A DNA stretch of 64,000 nt from Naasia aerilata (GTDB lineage: Bacteria > Actinomycetota > Actinomycetes > Actinomycetales > Microbacteriaceae). The DNA lies in assembly GCF_030296595.1 (NCBI RefSeq), contig NZ_AP027731.1, forward strand, positions 3,162,001-3,226,000. Reading direction: 5' to 3'. The notes beneath the pieces were generated by a model. That model was not told where the DNA came from. It saw only the letters and a program-made list of their open reading frames with translations, and made no database searches. The translations under genes were made by a program, and so were the position numbers. This document shows positions 50,495 to 63,722 of this stretch, piece by piece; the first letter of the stretch is position 1, and each line of letters starts with the position of its first letter.

Positions 50495-51698
50495 CGGGCT
50501 CCGTCCAGGTCGTTCAGCGTGCGGGAGAAGAGCTCGGTGAACTCGGCGAGCTCCTCGTCGCCCACGATGAGCGGAGGGACGATCCGGAGGCTGTCCTCGT
50601 TCGGCGCGTTGAGGATGAGGCCGTTCGCGAGTGCGCGCTCGGCGACCTCAGACGCTCGCCCGCCGGCCACGCCGACGCCGACCATGAGGCCTCGGCCCCG
50701 CACCTCGGTGACGAGCGGAGAGCCGATCCCGAGGATCGCGTCGCGCAGCTCGACGCCGCGGCGGGCCGCGTTCTGCACGAGCCCGGCCCGCTCGATCTCG
50801 TCGACGACGGCGCCGGCGACCGCCGTCGCGAACGGGTTGCCGCCGAACGTGCTGCCGTGGTCGCCCCGCTGCAGGAGGTCGCTCGCGCGTCCGAACGTCA
50901 CCAGGGCGCCGATCGGCATGCCGCTGCCGACCCCCTTGGCGATGGCGACCGCATCCGGCGTGATCCCCTCGTGCTGGTAGGCGAACCACTCCCCGTGCGG
51001 CCGACGCCGGTCTGGATCTCGTCGACGATGAGGAGAGCACCGACGCGCTCGGTCAGCTCGCGCGCGGCCCGCAGGTAGCCATCCGGCAGCGGCAGCACTC
51101 CCGCCTCGCCCTTGATGGGCTCGAGCACCACGGCCGCGACCGTGTCGTCCAGCTCCTCCTCGAGGGCCTCGACAGTGGAGTCGATGTGGTCGACACCCGG
51201 CACCATGGGCGCGAACGGCTGCTGCATGGTCGGCTTCCCGGTGAGCGCGAGCGCCCCCATGGTGCGGCCGTGGAACGAGTTCTTGAGGCTCAGGATGCGG
51301 TGCCGGCCGCCGTCGCCGTTGCGGCGGGCGAGCTTGAACGCCGCCTCCATCGCCTCCGCGCCGGAGTTGCCGAAGTACACGCGGCCGCCGTCGCCCGCGC
51401 CGGTGAGGCGGCGGAGCCGCTCGGCGAGGTCGATTTGCGGAGGCGTGGCGAAGTAGTTGGAGACGTGCACGAGCGCGGCGGCCTGCCGGGACGCCGCCTC
51501 GACGACGACGGGGTGGGCGTGGCCCAGCGAGTTGACGGCGATGCCGGCGAGGAAGTCGAGGTAGCGCCTGCCGTCGACGTCCCACACCCAGCAGCCCTCC
51601 CCGCGCTCGAGCACCGCGAGCGGAGTGCCGAGCGTGCGCATGAGCGCCACCCGGTGACGTTCGGTGTAGGCCTCTGCGGCCTCCGCGATGTGCCTCAC
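50491..51698 (-). CDS. argD: Acetylornithine aminotransferase (one-base frameshift)
   Basis: PLP enzyme converting N-acetylglutamate semialdehyde to N-acetylornithine. It starts at a GTG overlapping the argB stop. Motifs: [53 protein letters not shown] (PLP Asp), and the Schiff-base Lys in [20 protein letters not shown]. The frame breaks right after GVGRTG. One G added to the run at about 50994-50997 restores [15 protein letters not shown]. The corrected length is 402 residues. Confidence 0.94.
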
Positions 51699-52602
51699 GG
51701 CACGACCTCCGTTCCGATTCCGCTGCCCGTGAAGATCTCGAGCAGGACCGAGTGCGGCACGCGGCCGTCGATGACGGCCGCCTTCTCGACGCCGTTCTCG
51801 ACCGCCTCGAGGCACGCGGCCATCTTGGGGATCATCCCCGCGTCGAGGCTCGGCAGCAGCGCGCCGAGCTCCGCAGCCGTCAGGTGCGAGACGAGCGACC
51901 CGCGGTCGGGCCAGTCGCTGTAGAGCCCCGGCACGTTCGTGAGGATGACGAGCTTCGCCGCGCGCACCGCGACCGCCAGGGCGGCGGCCGCGGAGTCGGC
52001 GTTCACGTTGAGCGACTGCCCCGGCTCGGCGCCGTCCGGCGCGATCGAGGACACGACGGGGATGTGGCCGGACTCGAGCAGCGCGAAGATCGGGTCGGGA
52101 TCGACCGACACGACATCGCCCACCAGGCCGAGGTCGACCTCCGCTCCGTCGACGACAGCACCCCGGCGCCGGCCCGTGAACAGGCCGGCGTCCTCGCCGG
52201 AGACGGCGGCGGCGAGGGGGCCGTGCTCGTTGATCAGGCCGACGATGTCGCGGCTGACCGAGCCGGTGAGCACCATCCGAACGACCTCCATGACCTCGGG
52301 CGTCGTGACCCGGTACCCGCCGCGGAACTCGCTCGGGATGTCGAGGCGCTCGAGCATCGCGGTGATCTGCGGGCCTCCCCGTGCACGACGACGGGCCGGA
52401 TGCCGGCGTAGCGCAGGTAGACCATGTCCTCGGCGAACGCCCGCATCAGCCCGGGGTCCTCCATCGCATTGCCGCCGAACTTGACCACGATGATCTGGCC
52501 CGCGAACCGCATGAGCCAGGGCAGGGACTCGATGAGGGTCGCGGCCTTCGCCGCGGCCTCGGCGGGGCTCACGTCCTGGACGGGGAGGTTGTCGGCGGCC
52601 AT
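51695..52602 (-). CDS. argB: Acetylglutamate kinase (one-base frameshift)
   Basis: Phosphorylates N-acetylglutamate, and is usually the arginine-inhibited step. An amino-acid-kinase fold: [20 protein letters not shown] at the start, [19 protein letters not shown] after repair, [20 protein letters not shown] and [20 protein letters not shown] later. The frame breaks at VVVHG. One G added to the run at 52377-52380 restores the nucleotide-binding GGGPQI motif. 302 residues. The N-terminal helix ([20 protein letters not shown]) matches the arginine-sensitive hexameric class. The ATG at 52600-52602 lies 2 bases after the argJ stop. Confidence 0.94.
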
Positions 52603-52604
52603 GG

Positions 52605-53756
52605 TCAGCTCGAGTAGGCGCTGTTCTCGTGCACGTAGTCGTGCGTGAGGTCGTTGGTGAGCACCGTGGCGGTGGCGCCGCCGGCGTGCAGGTCGATGAG
52701 CACGTCGACCGCGCGCGGGGTGAGGTCCACCTCGGTGCGCGGACGGTCGGGGCCGCCGGCGGAGCAGACCCGCACGCCGTTCATCGACACATCGACCGCG
52801 TAGGGATCGAACTCCGCCGAGGTCGTGCCGATCGCGGCGAGGACGCGCCCCCAGTTGGGGTCGTTGCCGAACACTGCGGTCTTGAACAGGTTGTTGCGGG
52901 CGACCGAGCGCGCCACCTCGACGGCCTCGTCCTCGGTGACCGCGCCGACGACCCGGATGGCGATGTCGTGCGCGGCGCCCTCCGCATCGTGCTGGAGCTG
53001 CCGCGCGAGGTCGGCGCACGCCTCGGTGAGCGCTGCGGCGAACTCGGCGGGGTCGGGCGTGATGCCCGATGCGCCGGAGGCGAGCAGGGTGACCTGGTCG
53101 TTGGTCGACATGCACCCGTCGGAGTCGAGCCGGTCGAACGTGACGCGCGTGGCCGACCGCAGCGCAGCGTCCAGCGCGGGCGGCTCCAGCGCCGCGTCGG
53201 TCGTGATCACGACGAGCATCGTCGCGACGCCGGGTGCGAGCATCCCGGCGCCCTTCGCCATCCCGCCGATGCTCCAGCCGTCGCGGGACACCACGGTCGT
53301 CTTGGGCACGGTGTCGGTGGTCATGATGGCGCGCGCCGCATCGTCGCCGCCGTCCGCGGTCAGCGCGGCGACCGCGGCCTCCACGCCGGCGAGGACCTTG
53401 GCGCGGTCGAGCTGGTCGCCGATGAGTCCGGTCGAGCACACGAGCACGTCGCCGGCCGACACCTGGAGCGCGCCAGCGGCGGCCTCGGCGGTCGCGTGCG
53501 TGGTCTGGAAGCCCTGGGCGCCCGTGAAGCAGTTCGCTCCGCCGGAGTTCAGCACGACTGCTGAGGCAGTGCCGTCGGCGATGGCCTGCTGCGACCAGAG
53601 GATCGGGTTGGCCTTGGCGCGATTGCTCGTGAACACGGCGGCGGCGTGCTGGAGGGGCCCGCGGTTGACCACGAGCGCCAGGTCGGGCTTGCCGGTGGTC
53701 TTGAGGCCGGCGGCCACACCGGCTGCCTCGAAGCCGGCGGGCGCGGTGACGCTCAC
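52605..53756 (-). CDS. argJ: Ornithine acetyltransferase / N-acetylglutamate synthase
   Basis: Recycles the acetyl group from acetylornithine to glutamate, and may be bifunctional. The 383-residue precursor self-cleaves at a conserved Ala-Thr, seen here as [20 protein letters not shown], into alpha and beta chains. Other blocks: [35 protein letters not shown] and [23 protein letters not shown] start overlapping the argC stop. The gene is intact. Confidence 0.96.
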   Translation of the reverse strand: MSVTAPAGFEAAGVAAGLKTTGKPDLALVVNRGPLQHAAAVFTSNRAKANPILWSQQAIADGTASAVVLNSGGANCFTGAQGFQTTHATAEAAAGALQVSAGDVLVCSTGLIGDQLDRAKVLAGVEAAVAALTADGGDDAARAIMTTDTVPKTTVVSRDGWSIGGMAKGAGMLAPGVATMLVVITTDAALEPPALDAALRSATRVTFDRLDSDGCMSTNDQVTLLASGASGITPDPAEFAAALTEACADLARQLQHDAEGAAHDIAIRVVGAVTEDEAVEVARSVARNNLFKTAVFGNDPNWGRVLAAIGTTSAEFDPYAVDVSMNGVRVCSAGGPDRPRTEVDLTPRAVDVLIDLHAGGATATVLTNDLTHDYVHENSAYSS

Positions 53757-54808
53757 GGTGCTACCCCGTCCATGGTCAGGCCGAGGGTCTCCGGGAAGCC
53801 GAGGGCCAGGTTCAGCGACTGGACTGCGGCGCCGGCCGTGCCCTTCATCAGGTTGTCGACCGCGGCGACGACCACCACGCGTCCGGCGGCCTCGTCGACG
53901 GCGAGCCCGAGCAGCGCCGTGTTGGCGCCGAGGACGTCCGCGGTGCGGGGGAAGGATCCGGCCGGCAGGAGCTGCACGAACGGCTCCCCCGCGTAGGCCA
54001 GCTCCCAGGCCGCGCGCACCTCCGCCGCGCTCACGCCGGGGGCGAGCCGGGCAGTGGAGGTCGCGAGGATGCCACGGGACATGGGGACGATGACCGGCGT
54101 GAAGGACAGGGTGGCCTCCGAGGCGCCCGCCCAGCGGATCGCCTGCAGGATCTCCGGGATGTGCCGGTGCGTGCCGCCGACGGCGTACGGATTCGCGCTG
54201 CCGAGCACCTCCGCGGCCAGCAGGTGGGGCTTCAGGGTCTTGCCCGCGCCGGACGGACCCACGGCGAGGACGCTGACGAGGTCGGTGGGCTCGATCACGC
54301 CGGCCGCGATCCCGGGCGCCAGGGAGAGTGCGACGGTGCTCGCATTGCACCCGGGCGCCGCGATGCGGGTCGCGCCGGCCAGCCGGTCGCGCTGCTTGCC
54401 GGCCCCGTCCGCTGTGCGAAGGGGAAGCTCCGGCACGCCGTACGCCCACGCCTCGGCGTGCTCGCCGGAGTAGAACGCTGCCCAGTCCGCCGCGGACTCG
54501 AGCCGGTGGTCGGCGCCGCAGTCCACGACGATCGTGTCGGCCGGGAGCTGAGCGGTGAGCGCGGCGGACGCCCCGTGCGGCAGCGCGAGCGCGACCACAT
54601 CGTGTCCCGCGAGCGTCTCCGGCGTCGTCTCCGCGAGCACCAGGTCGGCGAGGGACCGCAGGTGGGGCTGGACCTCGCCGATGCTCCGGCCGGCCGACGT
54701 GTGCGCCGTCACGGTGCGCACCTCGAGCTCCGGATGAGCGGCGAGGACCCGCAGCAGCTCGCCCCCGGCGTAGCCGGAGGCCCCGGCTACGGCAACGGAC
54801 AGAGGCAT
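53753..54808 (-). CDS. argC: N-acetyl-gamma-glutamyl-phosphate reductase
   Basis: NADPH-dependent reduction in arginine synthesis. The 351-residue protein shows the Rossmann motif [19 protein letters not shown], the catalytic Cys in [19 protein letters not shown], the His of [14 protein letters not shown], and [21 protein letters not shown] chose the ATG at 54806-54808, with AAGGTGGA upstream. It is first in the operon. No ArgR box was recognised in the 55 bases before the upstream hairpin, so regulation is unclear. Confidence 0.96.
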   Translation of the reverse strand: MPLSVAVAGASGYAGGELLRVLAAHPELEVRTVTAHTSAGRSIGEVQPHLRSLADLVLAETTPETLAGHDVVALALPHGASAALTAQLPADTIVVDCGADHRLESAADWAAFYSGEHAEAWAYGVPELPLRTADGAGKQRDRLAGATRIAAPGCNASTVALSLAPGIAAGVIEPTDLVSVLAVGPSGAGKTLKPHLLAAEVLGSANPYAVGGTHRHIPEILQAIRWAGASEATLSFTPVIVPMSRGILATSTARLAPGVSAAEVRAAWELAYAGEPFVQLLPAGSFPRTADVLGANTALLGLAVDEAAGRVVVVAAVDNLMKGTAGAAVQSLNLALGFPETLGLTMDGVAP

Positions 54809-54862
54809 GGATTCCACCTTAGCCACGCGGGGAGGGGCGCTCCGCCGTGGGGGGCGACAGCA

Positions 54863-54927
54863 GGCGCGGGTCGTGCGGACATCCGCACCCCCGCACCCGG
54901 TCGTGTGTTGTCCGCAGGACCCGCGCC
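54863..54927 (-). terminator. Hairpin between pheT and argC
   Basis: GGCGCGGGTC (54863-54872) pairs perfectly with GACCCGCGCC (54918-54927), 5 bases after the pheT stop on the minus strand. A smaller TGCGGA/TCCGCA stem lies in the loop. Probably separates pheST from the arg operon. Confidence 0.65.
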
Positions 54928-54931
54928 GGCG

Positions 54932-58525
<3,594 letters not shown>

Positions 58526-58593
58526 GGTGGACGAGTCTACCGAGTCGCCGTCGGGACCTCCGCGGCGTGGACCGGCCCCACTCCCCCGCGCTC

Positions 58594-58665
58594 GGCAGGC
58601 GGATTCCGTGTTCAGCAGGCCTGAAGAGCTCCATCCGCCCTGCCCGAGACGGAAAGTGCCTGCTG
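58594..58665. repeat. Interleaved inverted repeats between pheS and the SpoU gene
   Basis: GGCAGGCGGAT (58594-58604) pairs with ATCCGCCCTGCC (58633-58644, one bulged C), and CAGCAGGC (58613-58620) pairs with GCCTGCTG (58658-58665). The order a-b-a'-b' is that of a pseudoknot, not of nested hairpins. It may be a dispersed element. Nothing else is seen in 58526-58700. Confidence 0.5.
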
Positions 58666-58700
58666 GGCGAGAGGAGGGGCCCGGTGGGCGCCGACCGGGG

Positions 58701-59501
58701 TCAGCCGCGGAGGGCGAAGGCGCTCTCGTAGAGGCAGACGGAGGCGGCGGTCGCGAGGTTCATCGACTCGGCCGAGCCGTAGATCGGCACGGCGAGCGAG
58801 CGATCGAGGAGGGCGAGGTCGGCGTCATCCAGTCCCCGGGCCTCGTTGCCGAACACCCAGGCAGTCGGCGCGGCGAGAGCGCCTTCCTGGCGAGCGGCCA
58901 GTAGATCGGAGCCCTTGATGTCGGCGCCCAGCACCTGGAGGCCTGCCTCCCGGGCGCGCCCCACCGTGGTCGCGAGATCGACGCCGATCGCGACCGGCAG
59001 GTGGAACAGCGAGCCCGTGGTGGCGCGGACCACCTTCGGGTTGTACAGGTCGACCGACCGGCCCGTGAGCACGACGCCGTCGACGCCCGCGGCGTCCGCC
59101 GCCCGGATGATGGTGCCGGCGTTGCCCGGGTCGCGCACCTCCTCGAGGATCGCGATGAGGCGGGGTCCGTCCGCGAAGATCGCGCGGGCGGAGGTGGGGA
59201 ACTGCTCGCACACGGCGACGAAGCCCTGCGGCGTCACCGTGTCGGCCATCGCGTCGAGCACCGCCTCGGCGACGAACTCGAGCTCGACGTCGGCGGCGGA
59301 AGCCAGGTCGGCGATCTCGGGGTGCCGCTCGACCGCGGTCGGCGTCGCGAACACCTCGACGAGGAGCTCGGGGCGCCAGGTGAGCGCCTCGCGGACGGCC
59401 TGCGGTCCCTCGAGGAGGAAGGTGCCGGTGTCGGTGCGCGCCGGCTTGCCGCTCAGCTTGGCGACGGCCCGAACGCGCGGCGACCGGGGGTTCTCGAGCA
59501 T
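58701..59501 (-). CDS. SpoU/TrmH-family RNA 2'-O-methyltransferase
   Basis: A 266-residue SPOUT-fold enzyme, probably methylating 23S rRNA or tRNA ribose. The N-terminal substrate-binding domain starts [20 protein letters not shown]. The three family motifs are [20 protein letters not shown] (1), [16 protein letters not shown] (2) and [20 protein letters not shown] (3). It lies between rplT and pheS, a conserved placement in Actinobacteria. The specific target nucleotide cannot be read from sequence. Confidence 0.92.
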   Translation of the reverse strand: MLENPRSPRVRAVAKLSGKPARTDTGTFLLEGPQAVREALTWRPELLVEVFATPTAVERHPEIADLASAADVELEFVAEAVLDAMADTVTPQGFVAVCEQFPTSARAIFADGPRLIAILEEVRDPGNAGTIIRAADAAGVDGVVLTGRSVDLYNPKVVRATTGSLFHLPVAIGVDLATTVGRAREAGLQVLGADIKGSDLLAARQEGALAAPTAWVFGNEARGLDDADLALLDRSLAVPIYGSAESMNLATAASVCLYESAFALRG

Positions 59502-59523
59502 CCGACCAGCCTACTTAAACGCC

Positions 59524-59578
59524 GAACTGCCCAGTTCTGCGGCGATTCCGGAGGAGATGCTGCAGAACTGGGCAGTTC
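59524..59578. terminator. Perfect 17-base hairpin after rplT
   Basis: GAACTGCCCAGTTCTGC (59524-59540) and its exact complement at 59562-59578, with a 21-base loop. Each arm itself contains the palindrome GAACTG/CAGTTC. It begins 8 bases after the rplT stop on the minus strand, so it is likely the terminator of infC-rpmI-rplT, and it might be a dispersed palindromic element. Confidence 0.7.
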
Positions 59579-59585
59579 GAGGGTG

Positions 59586-59975
59586 TTACGCGGCGGGAGC
59601 CGCCGGGGCGGAGGTGTCCGCGGGGAGCGCCGCGCGAGCGGCCTCCACGAGACCGGCGAAAGTCGCGGGCTCGTTCACGGCGAGGTCGGCCAGGATGCGG
59701 CGGTCCACCTCGATGCCGGCGAGGCCGAGGCCCTGAATGAACCGGTTGTAGGTGAGGCCCTGCGCGCGGGCGGCGGCGTTGATCCGCTGGATCCAGAGGC
59801 GGCGGAAGTCGCCCTTCTTGGCGCGGCGGTCGCGGTACGCGTAGACGAGGGAGTGGGTGACCTGCTCCTTCGCCTTGCGGTAGAGGCGCGAACGCTGGCC
59901 GCGGTAGCCCTCGGCGCGCTCGAGGATGACCCGGCGCTTCTTGTGGGCGTTGACGGCCCGCTTGACTCTTGCCAT
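59586..59975 (-). CDS. rplT: 50S ribosomal protein L20
   Basis: Early-assembly 23S-binding ribosomal protein. [20 protein letters not shown] at the start, then [20 protein letters not shown] and [20 protein letters not shown]. 129 residues, with a short Ala/Pro-rich C-terminal extension usual in this group. It follows rpmI by 29 bases, and is likely co-transcribed with infC. Confidence 0.98.
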   Translation of the reverse strand: MARVKRAVNAHKKRRVILERAEGYRGQRSRLYRKAKEQVTHSLVYAYRDRRAKKGDFRRLWIQRINAAARAQGLTYNRFIQGLGLAGIEVDRRILADLAVNEPATFAGLVEAARAALPADTSAPAAPAA

Positions 59976-60004
59976 TTCTTCGTCCTTCTAAGGGGTTGGG
60001 CGGC

Positions 60005-60199
60005 TCAGAGGCCGAGGAGCTTCTTGGCGACCTTGGTGTCCGGCGCGGACAGGACCTGGTCCTGGCCGAGACGGCGGGTGCGCTTCGTGGGCTTGCCCTC
60101 GAAGTTGTGGCGAAGGCCCGCCTGCTGCTTCATGAGCTTGCCGCTGCCGGTGAGCTTGAAGCGCTTCTTGGCCCCGGAGTGGGTCTTCTGCTTAGGCAT
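60005..60199 (-). CDS. rpmI: 50S ribosomal protein L35
   Basis: A 64-residue basic ribosomal protein: [20 protein letters not shown] and KLLGL at the end. The ATG at 60197-60199 overlaps the infC stop by 8 bases. Complete. Confidence 0.97.
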   Translation of the reverse strand: MPKQKTHSGAKKRFKLTGSGKLMKQQAGLRHNFEGKPTKRTRRLGQDQVLSAPDTKVAKKLLGL

Positions 60200-60827
60200 T
60201 GGTCTCCTTGGGTGTCGCGGCGGCCGAGGGCTCGGCGCCGGAGGTCTCTGGGGCGGCGGAGGTGTCCGCCGTCCTGCTGCTGGTCTTGCGGGCCTGGGCC
60301 TCGGCCTTGGCATCCGCCTTGTTCTTCATGGGTCCGATGATCATCACCATGTTGCGGCCGTCGATCGTCGGGGTGGACTCGACCGACCCGAACTCGCTGA
60401 CGTCCTCGGCGAAACGCTGCAGCAGTCGCACGCCCTGCTCGGGCCTCGACTGCTCACGACCGCGGAAGAGGATCATCGCCTTGACCTTGTCCCCCGCCTT
60501 CAAGAAGCCCTCCGCGCGCTTGCGCTTGGTCTCGTAGTCGTGGTTGTCGATCTTCAGGCGGAACCGGACCTCCTTGAGGATGGTGTTCGCCTGGTTGCGA
60601 CGGGCCTCCTTGGCCTTCTGCGCCGTCTCGTACTTGAACTTCCCGTAGTCCATGATCTTCGCGACCGGCGGCCGAGAGTTCGGGGCGACCTCGACGAGGT
60701 CGAGGTCCGCCTCGCGGGCGAGCCGGAGGGCGACGTCGATCGACACGATGCCGACCTGCTCGCCTGCCGGCCCGACGAGCCGGACTTCCGGCACTCGGAT
60801 GCGGTCGTTGGTACGGGGATCGCTGAT
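60192..60827 (-). CDS. infC: Translation initiation factor IF-3, probable AUC start
   Basis: IF-3 binds 30S and proofreads the initiator codon. Conserved blocks: [60 protein letters not shown] and [17 protein letters not shown], with a C-terminal Ala/Glu-rich extension. The nearest standard start is GTG at 60840-60842. A better reading is ATC at 60825-60827: AAGGAG lies exactly 6 bases upstream of it, and homology starts there. Non-standard AUU/AUC/AUA starts are the known basis of IF-3 autoregulation. With ATC the protein is 211 residues. Confidence 0.93.
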   Translation of the reverse strand: MSDPRTNDRIRVPEVRLVGPAGEQVGIVSIDVALRLAREADLDLVEVAPNSRPPVAKIMDYGKFKYETAQKAKEARRNQANTILKEVRFRLKIDNHDYETKRKRAEGFLKAGDKVKAMILFRGREQSRPEQGVRLLQRFAEDVSEFGSVESTPTIDGRNMVMIIGPMKNKADAKAEAQARKTSSRTADTSAAPETSGAEPSAAATPKETNA

Positions 60828-60842
60828 GCGCTGCTCCTTCAC

Positions 60843-61089
60843 TCTTTCTTCGCGTCCGTGCGGTGGGCACGGATCGGCCGAGAAGAGCAGAGCGGATTTC
60901 CTGCACGCGTGCGCGCGCACTCCGGCACCCGACACCTCGCGCGGTCTGTTCCGACCACTGCGAAGGGAGTGCCTAAGACCCGGTAACCTGATGAAGCGGT
61001 CGACGCGGGTGGGAGATCTTCTCCACTTTTCTGTCCGGGATCGCTCCCGGGGCCCGCACAAGGATAGCAGAGCGCGCCCGGCGATCGAA
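60843..61089 (-). promoter_or_regulatory. infC promoter and long structured leader
   Basis: Minus strand: -35 TTCGAT (61089-61084), 17-base spacer, extended -10 TGCTATCCT (hexamer 61066-61061), then about 225 untranslated bases. Hairpins in the leader are CCGGGA-GCGA-TCCCGG (about 61034-61050) and GTGGAGA/TCTCCCAC (about 61009-61026). This resembles leaders by which IF-3 or L20 control this operon in other bacteria. The mechanism here is inferred. Confidence 0.55.
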
Positions 61090-61145
61090 GGGGTCGCCCT
61101 CGTCGGTGCGGGAGGGCTGTCCACGACCGATCGAAGGGATCCGCC

Positions 61146-61553
61146 ATGTCCGACGCTCCGCAGCACGATTCGGCCGCCGACGAGCCGTTCTCGCCCTACC
61201 TCGACTCGGCGGATCCGGCGCCCGAGACCGCGGGCGAGTACGTCCGCGACATCGCCGACGTGCCCGCCGTCGAGGTCATCAACACCGTGGCCGTGCACCT
61301 GCTCAGCGCCGCGGCCGTGAAGTGCGGTCTTGGCGACGAGCCGGACGCGACCACGGACCTGGACGAGGCGCGCAAGCTCATCGACGCGCTCGCCGGGCTC
61401 GTCACGGCCAGTGCGCCGTACCTGGGCGACCACCACGCCCGTGCGCTCCGCGACGGGCTGCGCTCGGTGCAGCTGGCCTTCCGCGAGGCGTCCGCCTACC
61501 CGGACGCGCCGGGGGCCGGCCCGGGCGAGAAGTACACCGGCTCCGTCATCTGA
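61146..61553 (+). CDS. DUF1844-family protein
   Basis: A 135-residue small cytosolic protein. After an acidic leader ([20 protein letters not shown]) come the family blocks [36 protein letters not shown] and [20 protein letters not shown]. The family is widespread and often next to infC, but its role is unknown. It is divergent from infC and its 3' end overlaps the convergent decarboxylase gene by 8 bases. Confidence 0.88.
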   Translation: MSDAPQHDSAADEPFSPYLDSADPAPETAGEYVRDIADVPAVEVINTVAVHLLSAAAVKCGLGDEPDATTDLDEARKLIDALAGLVTASAPYLGDHHARALRDGLRSVQLAFREASAYPDAPGAGPGEKYTGSVI

Positions 61554-62922
61554 CCGCGACGCCGACGAGCGCCGCGCGCTCCACGGCGGCCAGCGTCTCC
61601 GCGACCTCGGCCGATCCGGTCCGCCAGGAGCTCACCGAGAACCGGATCACGGCCTCGTCGTGCCACACGCTCGCCGACGGCATCACGGTGCCCTCGGTCA
61701 CCAGCCGGCGGTAGACCTCCCGGGTCCGCTCGTCCGACTCGAACGCGACGCTCACCTGCGTGTACACGACGTCGTTGAGCACGCGCACTCCCGGGATGCG
61801 CCTCAGCCCCTCGGCCAGGGCCTGCGCCGACTCGACCAGCCCCTCCACGAGTCCCCGCACGCCCTCCGCGCCGAGCGTGGCGAGGGCGACCCACACCGGC
61901 ACGCCCCGGGCGCGGCGGGACATCTCCGGCACCTGCTCGAAGGGGTCGACGGAGGACGCCGACGTCAGCAGGTAGCTCGCGTGCACGCCCATCGCCGCCC
62001 GGAGGGCGTCGCCGTCCTCGACGAGGGCGATGCCGCAGTCGTACGGGGTGTTGAGGGTCTTGTGGGCGTCGGTGGCCCAGGAGTCGGCCTCATCGAGCCC
62101 TGCGACGAGGTGCCGCAGCGTCGGCGTCGCGGCGGCCCACAGCCCGAAGGCGCCGTCCACGTGCACCCAGGCGCCGACCCGGTGCGCGGCGTCGATGGCC
62201 TCCTCGAACGGGTCGAAGGCGCCGGAGTGGATGTTCCCCGCCTGCAGGCAGACGATCGTGGGCCCGTGCCAGCCCACCAGCGCCTCACGCAGCTGGGCGG
62301 CGTCGAGGCGCCCCTGCGCGTCGACCCCGACCGCCTCCGCGACGCCCAGGCCGAGGTAGCGCAGCGCCAGGTCCACCGAGCTGTGCCGCTCCGCGCCGAC
62401 CAGCACGCGGATGCGCGGGGCCCCGAACAGCCCCTCGTTGAGATCCCAGCCGGCCCTCGCAAGCACTCGCCCCCGCGCGGCCGCGAGGCAGGCGAAGTTC
62501 GCGGTGGTGGCCCCCGTGGTGAAGCCGACCGCCGGTTCGTCGGGGAATCGCAGCAGCCGGACGAGCCACGACGCCGCGACCTCCTCCGCCGCGACCACGC
62601 CCGGGGTCGCGTCGCGCATCCCGGCGTTCTGGTCCCAGGCCGAGACCAGCCAGTCGGCCGCGATGGCCGCCGGCAAGGTCGACCCCATCACCCAGCCGTA
62701 GAAGCGCCCGGATGCGCTCGCCATCAGGCCGGGCTCGACGGCGGCGACCAGCCGCTCGAGCACCTGTGCCGCCGGGCTGCCCCGCTCGGGCAGCTCCGTC
62801 CCGAGGCGCGCCGCCGCGTCCTCGGCGGTGCCGGCTGCGGGAATGCGGCGCTCGTCGAGGCCGGAGAGCCAGCGTCGAGCGTGAGCGGCAGCGGAATCGA
62901 GAACGGCGTCGTCGGCATCCAT
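61546..62922 (-). CDS. PLP-dependent group II decarboxylase
   Basis: A 458-residue fold-type I PLP enzyme of the aromatic-L-amino-acid/glutamate decarboxylase family. Motifs: [40 protein letters not shown], the PLP Asp in [16 protein letters not shown], and the Schiff-base Lys in [40 protein letters not shown] is near the C-terminus. The ATG at 62920-62922 ([19 protein letters not shown]) is the natural start. The substrate is unknown. Aromatic amino acids or diaminobutyrate are family possibilities. Confidence 0.92.
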   Translation of the reverse strand: MDADDAVLDSAAAHARRWLSGLDERRIPAAGTAEDAAARLGTELPERGSPAAQVLERLVAAVEPGLMASASGRFYGWVMGSTLPAAIAADWLVSAWDQNAGMRDATPGVVAAEEVAASWLVRLLRFPDEPAVGFTTGATTANFACLAAARGRVLARAGWDLNEGLFGAPRIRVLVGAERHSSVDLALRYLGLGVAEAVGVDAQGRLDAAQLREALVGWHGPTIVCLQAGNIHSGAFDPFEEAIDAAHRVGAWVHVDGAFGLWAAATPTLRHLVAGLDEADSWATDAHKTLNTPYDCGIALVEDGDALRAAMGVHASYLLTSASSVDPFEQVPEMSRRARGVPVWVALATLGAEGVRGLVEGLVESAQALAEGLRRIPGVRVLNDVVYTQVSVAFESDERTREVYRRLVTEGTVMPSASVWHDEAVIRFSVSSWRTGSAEVAETLAAVERAALVGVAVR

Positions 62923-62957
62923 GGCGCCTTCGACTCTCGTCTCGGGCCCCTGAGGGA

Positions 62958-63720
62958 TCAAGTGCCGGATGGCCCTGGCGGGAGCACAGCGACCGTGAGT
63001 GAATCCACCCGGTCGGCGATGAGCCTGCTGCCGGACCAGGCCGCACCGAGTCGGCCGATCAGCCGTTCCAGCCCCTCCCGGTCGAGCCCGTTCGCGAGCC
63101 GCAGCTCGACCCGCAGCTCCGGGCCCTGCAGCCGGGCGCCGGGGTCGCCGTTCAGCAGGCGCAGTCCGAGCACGTCGGGCTCCGTGGAGAGGCGCCGGAA
63201 CTCCTGCTCCAGCTCGGGGTCCTCGGCCGGCGGACGCCAGGGGTGCCGCGGCCGAGCGCCTCGACGGCGGGCCGGCGCAGCACGAACTCGGTGTCCGACA
63301 GGGGGTCGAGAACGAGGAGGTCGGTCCCCTCCGCGGCGGCGGCCAGGGCGATGCGCTCGCTCTCGGCGGGGATGGGCCGGGCCTTCGGATTCCACGCGCG
63401 CATGGCATCGACCGAGGTGAAGGCGGGCAGCACGGTGCGGCCGTCGGGCCCGGCGACTGTGACCAGGGCGAGCTCGGCGCTCTTGTCGACGCGCAGGCCG
63501 GTCGGGCCGATGCCGGACTCCCCAGCCGGGCGAGCAGGGGCACCAGCAGCCGCACTCCGCGAGCCGCGTCGACGACCTCCGCGGCGGACCCGGCCCCGGC
63601 GCGGAACGCGGTCAGCGCGGCGAGCAGCGCGGGCGGCGCGCTGCCGTCATCGCCGTCGAAGGCGGGGGTCGAAAGGTGCCGGCCGGCCCACGGCTGACCG
63701 GCCGAGTCGGCGAGGGCCAT
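62958..63720 (-). CDS. SseB-family protein (two one-base frameshifts)
   Basis: Pieces in three frames join into one 254-residue SseB-like protein: MALADSAGQPWAGRHLSTPA...LLVPLLARLG, then ESGIGPTGLRVDKSAELALV...TVLPAFTSVDAMRAWNPKAR, then WRPPAEDPELEQEFRRLSTE to the end. Breaks are near 63519-63522 (one G to add) and 63239-63243 (one C to add). LPAFTSVDAMRAWNP is the conserved SseB core. The gene sits just downstream of priA/hisA, its usual neighbour in Actinobacteria. The function is not established in these bacteria. Confidence 0.85.
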
Positions 63721-63722
63721 GC

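Noticed and set aside
59001-60986. 661-codon open frame on the plus strand over rplT, rpmI and infC
   Set aside because: Long antisense frames are common at this GC. The minus strand carries three unmistakable translation genes.
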